A stretch of DNA of 64,000 bases from Crambe crambe (lineage: Eukaryota > Porifera > Demospongiae > Poecilosclerida > Crambeidae): the NCBI GenBank assembly GCA_963924555.1, contig OZ004587.1, positions 3,100,001-3,164,000 of the forward strand. The letters are read 5' to 3'. How positions within the stretch are numbered: the first letter of the stretch is position 1; each line of letters starts with the position of its first letter. The notes under the pieces are model-generated. The model was not told where the DNA came from. It ran no database searches and saw only the letters and a program-made list of their open reading frames with translations. Below, piece after piece: positions 34,940 through 44,201 of this stretch. Position numbers and translations under genes: made by a program.

Positions 34940-35625
34940 TATGTGACATGATACAATAACTTGCTAAAGAGTTGTGTGCAATATTCTTCTAAGTGATAGT
35001 GCCTTTTCAAAGGTTTCCTCGCAAGGAGTTGTGAGAAGGTGCAGCAGGTGCTTGAGTTCGCAGCCGAGATGAACCTTGGTGATGTGATCCACAGGAAGGT
35101 TGCTCCTGCCGTACTTGTGCCCACACATAGGACAGGCAAAATCATCTGTGAACACTGGGATGATGATAACGCGAAGGACTGTGGCAATTGCCCTGGCGCC
35201 TCGAATACCTTGCTCCCTGGCCTCATCCCATAGTCTCATCTAACTAATATCACGGGAGAGAGCAGCAAGGTTCTCACGTGAAGACACTAGGGACCAAATG
35301 TGGTCACGATCAGCAGCCTGGAGTTTGTCTTTGACTGCTCTCAGGGTGAGATGATTTTCAAAATTCTCTTCTTGCTTGCAAAATAACTTCTGTCAGATTG
35401 GTCTTATAAACCTGCTCCAGGAACTTGCACTGCTGAATCACTAGTGGCTCAGAATCTTTCTCCCTCAGACAGTTGAATACCTCCACACTGATGAACACCT
35501 TTTTGGGGTGTAGGAGACGCCAGAGAAAACTGATCTTGCAGTGAAGGATACGAAGTCTCATAGTAGGCCACTGGAGTGCAACTAGTAGTGGGATGAGATT
35601 TGTGGCTAGCGCGCGCGAGACCAAT
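34940..35625 (-). mobile_element. Non-LTR retrotransposon 3' remnant
   Basis: A nearly continuous minus-strand frame reads LRILHCKISFLWRLLHPKKV, VIQQCKFLEQVYKTNLTEVI, DRDHIWSLVSSRENL, then a stop, then MRLWDEAREQGIRGARAIAT and a zinc-finger-like CPMCGHKYGRSNLPVDHITKVH. This order matches the C-terminal end of LINE reverse transcriptases, which carry a CxxC...H zinc finger. The catalytic reverse transcriptase part is not present, so it is a 5'-truncated dead copy. Confidence 0.55.
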
Positions 35626-35639
35626 CTAGCTGGACCACG

Positions 35640-36730
35640 CCCGTCCAGCTAGATAGCTAGCCCAGATGCAGATAGTAGATTGGATGCCAGAAGTTTAATA
35701 GTTTACCCTGGTGAGTCTGCGTTGAAGCTAGATGCGTATCACCCTTTAAGTAGGCGTTTTCAGTTGGTAGTGGGGGATACAGTGAGAGTAACCGGTTAAG
35801 TGAGAACTTCCTATAAAACATGCTAAATAATTTGCTTTGAAAAGTGGGGGAGGGAGAGTTTGTGCCCTTCTGGGAGGTTAGATAGCAGTTCTGAAAATTT
35901 CTTTCTCGAAGGAACTAGAATGCCCAAACTAACTAAATTTCATGATCCATAATTTAAAAAAAGGGTCTGTAGGTAGGCAAGTTAAAAAAATCGACCTTTC
36001 ACCCCATATTTTGTAGCAAATAACATTAAGACATTCAATAAAATATAAAGGAACAGCATTGCCTTCACTATAACAAAAACAAATAGGAAGTGCTACAGCA
36101 TATTTTAGTTCTTAGGGCAGGAGGAAAGACTCTTTCACTAGCTCTTTCCATCTAAACATCACTTGCAGAGTATTCTCTTCGCTGCCCAGCCTGCTGAGAA
36201 AAAAATAGCCTGTCTGAGAAGAAAAATAATAACCAGCTGCATGTAACAAGAGATCATAAATTTAATAGTAACATGAAATCCAGTCAGCCTGACCAAAAGG
36301 ACATAGCTTTGTTCCTCTTTTTTAGCTTCAGCTTTTCTGGCTTGGCAGAAGACACTCCAAAGTCTTTACCTACCAAACTACAGCTGAAATGTGTCTCTTT
36401 CATAGCCTAACAACAAAAAGAAATGCAATATGATTAGGCTTTAATATGTGACACTCACACACTTCCCCTGCCCACCAAGAGGGTTAGAATATAGCCAAGC
36501 AAAGCTTACTTCTAGATAACCTAGTTTGTAGGCCATCCCCTGTTGTTGACTGGGGGAAGCTCTTTCAATGATTGAAATTAACGCTTGAAAGTCCTTGATA
36601 GCGCTTTTGTACTACCTGTCAGCTGGCATGTATTCTGCTGTTCATAGCTTACTCTCTGGCTTCATAGATAAAAGAACAAAATAACAATCAAAGCTGGATT
36701 GTATGATCAAACCAAGGTGCATGAATAAAC
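35640..36730. other. Intergenic, nothing recognised
   Basis: Starts with a short hairpin (AATCTAGCTGGACCACGCCC against GTCCAGCTAGAT at about 35622-35655). No conserved motif or splice structure was seen. Confidence 0.45.
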
Positions 36731-36736
36731 CAAGGT

Positions 36737-37006
36737 GTACAGAGGTTTTAGGGAATCTTGTAAAAATTGGTCGTTAGGCCTCAGACTACTACGCATGCGC
36801 ACTGCTTGAATTTTGGAAATTGTGCTCAGATTTGGAAAGGACTTTAGAGAAATAAGCTTTGAAGAGCTAGCTAGTGACTGTTCTAGTATAGTTCTAACCT
36901 ATTAGCATGCCATTCACCTTTTCCAGTGAGATTTTCGAGGCTCAAAAGTTGAGCATGCCAAGAATGCACACTCAGCATTTTGCAAGATTCCCTAAAACCT
37001 CTGTAC
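36737..37006. mobile_element. MITE, about 270 bp
   Basis: GTACAGAGGTTTTAGGGAAT with following CTTG at the left pairs with CAAG then ATTCCCTAAAACCTCTGTAC at the right, a perfect 24-bp inverted repeat. The outermost TA could be the target duplication of a mariner-like element. Confidence 0.75.
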
Positions 37007-37395
37007 CTGTATAATACCAAAAAATACATTCTTCTATAGTTCTTTTTTTTTTTATAATGAACCTGAAGCACTGCTAGCTTGAGGCAAACTAATGCTTTTA
37101 TTTCATTGCTAGTGCATATCAATGGTAATGTAACAATTTTTTTATTGGATTGCATCCAGAGAGAGGCCAGTAACTAGGTCATAAATTAACACTGCATGCA
37201 TGCATACAGTGCAGTTAGTTTAGTATCACTTTTCAGCTAGAAATTTTGGAGCTAGACTGGTAACGAGCTATGGCTATTTATAAATTTGGATTCCATATTT
37301 TGTTTTCCGTTCTTCTAGAAATGTCCCAAACTCTGAGGAATTTATTGCTCCATATTACATTTCGTGTAGCATTTTACATCTTTGTATACTTCACT

Positions 37396-37485
37396 ATGGA
37401 GGGTGGAGAGATTCTTGAAGAAGGATGTATTGCAGATAATATTGAAAGAAAACTTGAAACCATTGTTAAAGGAGAAGCCGGACAG
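37396..37485 (+). CDS. Possible first exon, 30 codons
   Basis: An ATG opens MEGGEILEEGCIADNIERKL and then ETIVKGEAGQ, ending at GACAG|GTATTC, a plausible donor. The composition looks like protein, but no downstream exon was found before the transposon-rich region that follows, and no family is recognised. Confidence 0.2.
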
Positions 37486-37644
37486 GTATTCAGTTATGAT
37501 TGTAGATGATTATTCAATGAGGATGTGTGTAGGTGCTATAGATATCTAAGTGCTTTGAAGCACTCACTGTCAATGCCTAGTTATAACACAAACATGAACA
37601 TTCTTGTATTTTTCTCTTTTATATTCAGCTTAAAAAATCTTTTT

Positions 37645-37687
37645 AAAACCAACGTTTCGGCTATGTCTCAGCCTTCTTCAGGGTTTT
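37645..37687 (-). ncRNA. Hammerhead-ribozyme-like motif
   Basis: On the minus strand the order is AAAACC, CTGAAGA, stem AGGCT/AGCC around GAGACAT, GAAAC, GTT, GGTTTT. CTGAAGA and GAAA match the two conserved hammerhead core strands (CUGANGA and GAAA). AAAACC/GGTTTT would form stem I. Stem III would be the minimal ACGT palindrome. Minimal hammerheads of this kind are known from Penelope-like retroelements. No reverse transcriptase is seen beside it, so it may be a solitary remnant. Confidence 0.4.
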
Positions 37688-38189
37688 ATGATTATAAAAA
37701 TTAAATAAACAAAAATCTCTTAAGCTGACTTGCTAGTGTGGGGATGCAGAGCAGAGAACAACAGTATCATTTTACAACGACTTCCAAAATCGCCGTTTTC
37801 ATCTGATCGTTCATCATCATCATCAAACAACTTATTTCAGAAATGGTTCATTCAAATGCTATAATTCATATACCAATCTACTCAGAAATGACTGCGCTAT
37901 AATCCTTTACCTTTAAATTGACATGTTCAAAAATAACACGTCATTTTCCAACTTGTTAGTTTCAGCCTACAACGAGGCAGACATTTTTATGCCCCGCCCG
38001 TACACGTGATTCTTGGACCTTGACCTCGCATCTGACTAGTGAATATGATGAAATCTCCAATGAACTACATAGCTACAATACATGAACTTTAACTTTTGAT
38101 AGCATCACAGCATCCAGTTACTTAAAATAATAGAGCATTACATCAAAAAAGATGATGAACAAGTAAAGGGGGAAAATGCTTATTCTAAA

Positions 38190-38430
38190 TAAGTAGGGAT
38201 GGCTGTGTGCGGTTCAAAAAAGTTCAGCAACAAGAGAGTGAACTTCAGTGAAGTAACCCCTTACCCATCACCAACTACGAGGTAACTATTCCTACTTCAC
38301 TCCCTTTATAATTTATCTCATCATGGGAGTGAAAGGGGAGTAGGAATGAAGTGAAGTAGTGAAGTAGTGAATATAATCACTAAGAAAAACCTGAGTGCAA
38401 AAAATTTCTAAAATTGTAAGTAGGGATGGC
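38190..38430. repeat. Fold-back repeat with GTAGGGATGGC ends
   Basis: AAGTAGGGATGGC occurs at both ends (38200 and 38420). Between them CTATTCCTACTTCACTCCC pairs with GGGAGTGAAAGGGGAGTAGGAAT. Related to the larger element at 38876-39262. Confidence 0.5.
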
Positions 38431-38875
38431 CCCAAAATGTATCACTGCAGCATCATAAAAAAATCTAGCTTGATTATGTACTTTGACAGTTTGCAAGTCA
38501 GCTGCAGACTAGCTAAGCATCAAGTGGGCGCAGTTTCCCTAAAAAGGGTGTGGTTAGGCATGGCCGGGTAAATTTTTTTTTGTGCACAAGCATGTGGATA
38601 TTTTACTATGAGCCTCCATCTATGTGCCCTCCCCTTCCACCACTGTTGATTGCTTAGCTAGCTATCTATTCTGGTCAGATAGCCACTCCTCGGTATAGAT
38701 GCTCATCCTACATGGCTGTATGTGTAGCACTTTACCATGACAGTGTGTGCACCTCCAACTACGCAAATTTTGTTAATAATCTTCCATATCCAGTGCTACG
38801 TACTTACAAAAGAGGAAGATTAAAAAGTTATGAATAATAGCTATTACAAAGAAAAAGAATGGAAACAAGTGAGCG

Positions 38876-39262
38876 CGCAAAATTTCTTCTAAATAAGAAG
38901 TGAAGTAGGGATAGCCATAAATTTAGCTGCATTCCTATCACTCCTATATACCTTCCTAATTTCAATAACCACGCCTATATATATCACCCAACTTAAATCC
39001 CTCCCCCTTCAGCAATAAGTGAGTCAAGTAACCCCTTACCTGTACCCATCACCAAACTCAAGAATCACAGCAATAATATTATTACAAAACTACTATTCCT
39101 ACTTCACTCCTTATTGCTGAAGGGGGAGTGAAGAGTAGGGATTTAAGTTGGGTGATATATATAGGTGTGGTTATTGAAATTAGGAGGGTATATAGAGGAA
39201 TGCAGCTAAATTTTATGGCTATCCCTACTTCACTTATTATTTAGAAGAAATTTTTTACGCTC
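38876..39262. mobile_element. Long fold-back element, arms about 140 bp
   Basis: The left arm (38880-39015) runs from AAATTTCTTCTAAATAAGAA to CCCTCCCCCTTCAGCAATAA. The right arm (39110-39260) is its near-perfect reverse complement. Transcripts across it would fold into one long hairpin. No coding content. Confidence 0.8.
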
Positions 39263-39390
39263 ATCAGAGAGGAAGCTCTCTCTCTATGTAGGGATGTTGT
39301 GTACGCCGCATATAGACTAATACAAAAGTGAAATTCTATTTCTGATGCTTAGACTTAACAAAAGCTACTATGAATGATTAATATATAGGT

Positions 39391-39520
39391 AAGACACTGG
39401 CAACGAGGTTCTTCATGGAATAAAAATCCGAAGGGATGATGTATAATAATTACCAAGGCAGAGCCGAGGTGATTATTATTTCATCCGTGGGGATATTTAT
39501 TCTGTCGTTGCCAGTGTCTT
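39391..39520. mobile_element. Short MITE, about 130 bp
   Basis: AAGACACTGGCAACGA at the left pairs with TCGTTGCCAGTGTCTT at the right, and the whole interior is partly self-complementary. It contains a CAAGGCAGAGCCGAGG centre similar to the CACCGAGGCGGAGCTGAGG hairpin at 22209-22227. Confidence 0.75.
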
Positions 39521-39529
39521 GGTTATTTA

Positions 39530-41400
39530 GACAGGAGAAAGACAAAGAAGAGTGCTGACAGAAACAATGCCAGCAAGTCAAGAAAGTGCAGCAGAGCACT
39601 ACAGTAAGCCTATAGACAGCATCTAACGAGGTGCCAAAGACTCAAGAAGCTACAGCAAACTGGAGAGAGGCAATCAAAGCAGAGTGTGCCAGCAAGTCAA
39701 TAAAGTGTAGTAGAGGGGAAGAGGAGAGAAGCAGCCAGATAAAATGAAGTTAAGACCCAGTTGCAGCAGGGAAGAAAAGACAAACAGGAGAGAGTTAGAG
39801 AAAAACAAGGCAGAGGAGCTGACAGAACAATGCCAGCCAGACAAATGAAGCAAGTAACTGTAACAGAGGGAGAGAAGAGAAGCAGGGAGCTGACAGAAGC
39901 AAGTCAAAAGGCTGTAGCACAAACAGCAAAGTGGAGGAGGCACTGCCAGCCAAGTCAAAAAGCTGCAGCAGAAAAGCTAGAAGGAGAGAAGCAAGGAGCT
40001 GATGAAAAAAAGTCAGTTAGGGTACAGAGAGCCACTGAGAAAGGGAGTGAGAAAGAAAAGGAAGCAAAAGAGCAACATGCACAAACTGAATCTCAAGGGG
40101 AGAGAGGAAGAAAAAGGCAGAGAAGCAGAAGAGCAACACAAACTTGAACTGCAAGAGGCAGCGAAACTGAAGAGCAGAGCTAAGCAAAAGAGAGAGGCAA
40201 GTACAAATCAGCGGCAATACTACAAACAAGAGAATTGCTTTCATAGCCAGCAGCTGTAAGAGGAGTATGAGCTATTGCAGGTGCATGGAGCTTTTGACTT
40301 CAGTCACCAAGGGAAGGAAAGAAGGAATGACATACATGCAGTAATAATGTGATAGTATTCTTCCTCCCACATTATATAAATCCATGTAGCTAGCTATATT
40401 GAACGCATGCATCGTCAATTGAAATACATTTTAATTGGTAGCTAAAAGTGCATGCATGCTTTAACTACTTGAAAGATCCCCAACATGTATACATTTAAAC
40501 ACAAAATCACAGGATTCCTGCGGGTATCCTCTAGTTATTACCATATGAGTAGATATTTTCGAGGAATTAAAATTTCGTGAATATCTTAGATTATAAAAAT
40601 TTCAAGGATTTTAATTTTGCGTTGCAATATATCACTCGTGCGCAGTGTAAAAAAATTGTTACATTTGGTGATCATGAGCAAGGATGACCAGTTTTAGTTA
40701 CCCTTCAATGGTTAGGGAATTTCATGTCTATAGGAAGCTTCAAATGGCGAAGTTCTGCTGTTCTGAAGTGATGTTGAAATACTTGTAGAGAGCCATCTGG
40801 AAAGATCGAGGTCAAAGTACTCCGTAATGACTAATGCGCATGCGCTAAAATTAATGGGCTTTTTTTTTTCAAATGTTAAAAATTCCGTGACAGTACTCAA
40901 CTAACTTGGAAGCCTTTTTTTTTTTTTTTTTTCAATAATATGCATGCATGTATTTCATATCCAATTATTCAAAACTATACTATTGCTCAGCTAGCTACCT
41001 CTATATGTGTGTGCTAGATTGTAGACTACTCTATCAACTCAGGGATTTTAGATTCACCCACCATCTACTGGTAGATTCATCTGCACCTACCTCCAAGATA
41101 CACTCAACACTTCAAGCCTTGACTCGATAAATAATCATTGGGCTTACTCAGCATTCACATAGAAGAATGAACTCTTGCATTTATGCATACATACATAATA
41201 CCATAAAGAGAGAAAAAAAGACCAGAAACAATTAAGGGGGAAACATTTCCGTGAAATGATATAGGGATGACCATTGCTCAGAAAAGTAAAGGTAGGGGTG
41301 AAGGATCAATCTTTGTTCTGTATATCCAGCCAACATATGTCTGGTAGCTTCAGATCATAGTGCAGTAATAAAGGGATTGTTGGCTGGGTATACAGAACAA
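39530..41400. other. Purine-rich tract and unassigned sequence
   Basis: From about 39530 to 40260 the plus strand is strongly purine-rich and translates in two frames to Lys/Glu/Gln-rich low-complexity peptides. No domain is visible in either frame and no frame is preferred. The rest, to 41400, holds a T-run at about 40914-40932 and no recognised gene. Confidence 0.45.
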
Positions 41401-41404
41401 AGAT

Positions 41405-41985
41405 AAGTCCCATTTCCATATTTTTCAGGAAGTCAGTTATGCCTACACTTACAGATCCTTTCTGTATGATGTTTGGGTTTGATTTCATGTCTTTATCATC
41501 CAGTTAGCTCCCAGTGGCTTAATAACACTTAATCGGAGATTGGCTGGAACCATTTCTGTTGATGCATCAAGTTGTTTAGAGATTTTCTGGGCATACCATT
41601 CCTGAAACTGTCTGCGTAAGAAAGCTTTAACTGGCTTGTTGACACTAACATCCAAAGTTTGTAGCTGGTCTGTGCAGTTGGCTGGTATGATTACCAAATT
41701 GATATGATTTTCTTCCGGGAGTCTGAAAATACCATCAGTTAATTGATCAAAAATCACAAGTGCACGATAATCATCTCTGAGCTTCCTTGTTACTTTATTG
41801 TAGGAAGACAATGACTTATTGTACCTTTATAAATGAGTGGTGGAAGAAAGTCACCACTGAGTGTTCCAGCTAAAACCGCTGTAATCTGTCATTTATCATC
41901 AGCTGCAACAATCTCCACTCTCTTTGATCCCAGTTGATCACTAGGTCATGTGGAATTTCTATATGCGAAAGGATCATGAAGTTAC
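41405..41985 (-). mobile_element. Tigger/pogo-type transposase remnant
   Basis: On the minus strand the fragments follow the order of pogo-superfamily DDE transposases: IPHDLVINWDQ (first catalytic D), QITAVLAGTLSGDFLPPLIY, RALVIFDQLTDG (second D), IIPANCTDQLQTLDVSVNKP, FLRRQFQEWYA, VIKPLGANWM, then MKSNPNIIQKG. Stops and frameshifts interrupt it near 41900, 41810 and 41486. The N-terminal DNA-binding part was not found. It is a dead copy. Confidence 0.8.
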
Positions 41986-42686
41986 AGCCATCAAAGAAGA
42001 TTATAGATTTAGACAGTGTTTGTTGACGCTATTTTGGAGGAGTTGGAGTGGATTCATCATCTTCTGCATTGTTTTCCAGATGTAAGCAGTTTGGTTGAGC
42101 CTGTAGCAAGAATAGAAGAGATACAGAGTCTTTGTATTGAGGGAAGCCACACTCATTCCAGACTAACCCTACATGGAGAGTGCTACCACACTCTCTGCTC
42201 CTCCAGTTCCTCAGCTTCAGGCTCCTCAATATCCTTCTGAACAGGTTTCAGTGCTTTTGTCTATCATGTGTGTCCTTACTCCGCACCTTCTCTCAACTGA
42301 CTCCAAAGAATTTATCGTCCAAGTTTTGAAATGGCTCCTCTTCTGCATCACAGGAGACTCCCAACTGGTTAGCTTTGCTTCAGAAAGTCTATCCTTCTGT
42401 TGTAGTAGTAGCAAGGACATTAGGTGACTGTAGATTAAGGCCCAGTAGTTCTCCCAGCTCTAGCACATCTGTGACCTGTCCCCAACAAGACATCCATTGG
42501 TAGAGAGCCAGCTGCTTCTTTAATCCCAATGGTCTGTCCATCCACAGTGACTTCAACCTGTGCTAAATGATAAAGGACTGTATCATTATGAGTACATTAT
42601 ATAGCAACGGCTTCCCCCTACAAGATTTTTCTCTTCTGACTAGGTCCCAAGTTGGATGAATATTGGTCCTTCTGATAACAATTAGT

Positions 42687-43231
42687 CTCGCTAGCCAGCC
42701 GCACTTTTTTTTTTACGAGGGAGGGGGGAAAAAGTACGTCTGGTAACGATTGCCAGGTTTTCTTGACATACGACAGAATGTTGTTGCCACCACAAAATTT
42801 CAATAACGCACGTGTGCGCTTAGCTCATAAGCAATCATCTGGCCAGCTGCAAGTGTCTCTACTCAGAGAATTTTGTCAGTGCAATCTCTGCTGCTGCCAA
42901 CAAGTTGGGCTATCAAGCAAGCAGTTTTGTCTCAGGAAGCATTGTGTGTCTTCCAACAGGTAGGTCAGAATAGCTAGCTATAGACTAGTTGGACTGCAAG
43001 ACCTTTCTTGGAGCTTGAATCGGCCATGCTATGCCTGAGTACGGCTTGATCTCAGCTAGGTTTAGCTATAGACGGATCTGATTTTTTAATTGTTGCGCAC
43101 CCGCATGTGGTAAATTATTATCCCACAAGTCACGTGATGCACATTCTTTGAAAGAACGGAAACTTGGCGATTATTACCAGACGTATTTTTCCCCTTCCCT
43201 CCTCGCAAAAAATACGTCTGGCGCGCGAGAT
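42687..43231. mobile_element. Interspersed repeat, copy 3 of 3, with inverted ends
   Basis: The most complete copy. Near the left end ACGAGGGAGGGGGGAAAAAG with following TACGTCTGG pairs with CCAGACGTA then TTTTTCCCCTTCCCTCCTCG near the right end, so this family is probably a MITE. The outer ends (AGTCTCGC... and ...GCGCGAGATT) are also loosely complementary. Confidence 0.65.
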
Positions 43232-43314
43232 TATATAATACTCTGTATCCTTCAGATTTTTTTTTTTGACTTTAAGCAGCAACTTCTCTCTTTCTTTATT
43301 TCTAGCTTTCCATT

Positions 43315-43538
43315 GGGCATCTGTCGACAGTCTCTTGCAATGTGTCCCAGGTTCTTACATTTGTTGCATTGAATAGATCATCTATTTTCTTGCAGCTTCT
43401 TGTCACTTTCCCGGCCACTCTCCTTCTGAAATTCTTGTATTGCAGCCATGAATCATCTGCAAGTTTACAAGCTTCCTCACTTATCTTTGGTTTCTGCTCT
43501 TTCACAAATACTCTGGCATCTTCAGCAAAGGTACTCAT
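43315..43538 (-). mobile_element. Retroelement gag remnant with CCHC knuckle
   Basis: The minus strand reads EDARVFVKEQKPKISEEACK then LADDSWLQYKNF, resembling the end of a SCAN/gag capsid helix region. In a shifted frame it continues CNKCKNLGHIARDCRQMPNG, a perfect CX2CX4HX4C zinc knuckle. The frame change shows decay. No protease or polymerase is adjacent. Confidence 0.6.
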
Positions 43539-43549
43539 TGCTCAAAAAT

Positions 43550-44200
43550 AATCTGATTCAATAGAATTAGTTCTCATAAAAAACCTTCACTGGCACCAGT
43601 GCCCTCGGCCCTAGGTCCAGAACTGCCTACTGGCACCAGTGCCCCCAGAACAGCCTACAGAATAACTATTACTGGCACCAGTACCCCTCCAGAATGGCCT
43701 ACAGAGTAACCATCACTGCCTTGGGCCTACCTCCAGAACAGCCTACATTGTATTCTTTACTTCTACAGATTTCTTACTGAAGGGGAGAGGTACATTATTT
43801 GCAAACCTTACAATTGAAGTAAAACAAGACTTGCACGTATACACTGGTTAGCATCTCATCTCTGTCTGCAATCAAGGCTTGTGAGAAAGCTAAAGAACTC
43901 AGCTTGCACGTGTTCTTCGATTGTACAGTAAAGATCGTTAACATGAAGATAGTAGTACAATTTCTGACCTGATGTGCAGTCCAAAATAAAGCAGGGTTAG
44001 GCGCTCTAAGTTAATAGCATGGAGAAGGATGAAGGTACTTTAGAGATCTGTGATGGTAGCGAAGTGCTGAGATACGCAGGGAAGAAATGCGCTTTGATTA
44101 TTTAGATTATATTACGTGTTTTTTTTTGTTTGTTTTTTTTGTTGTTTTTTTGTTTTTTTTTCTACTGGGTATGTAATTTGGTATATTTTTTGCAAATACA
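43550..44200. other. Upstream region of the NERD-helicase gene
   Basis: Contains a threefold direct repeat of ACTGGCACCAGT(G/A)CCC (about 43590-43690). A possible 5' exon (ATGGAGAAGGATGAAG at 44019, followed by a GTACTT donor-like site) does not join in frame to the ATG at 44202. T-runs at 44118-44160 and TGCAAATACAG just before 44202 look like an intron end. Confidence 0.4.
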
Positions 44201-44201
44201 G

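Noticed and set aside
39761-40259. 128-aa and 85-aa Lys/Glu-rich ORFs
   Set aside because: Low-complexity purine-rich DNA gives open frames in more than one phase. No domain, splice context or preferred frame was seen.
44130-44201. N-terminal extension MFFLLFFCFFFYW of the NERD-helicase frame as a signal peptide
   Set aside because: It translates a T-run ending in a TGCAAATACAG acceptor-like site. The ATG directly after it is the better start.
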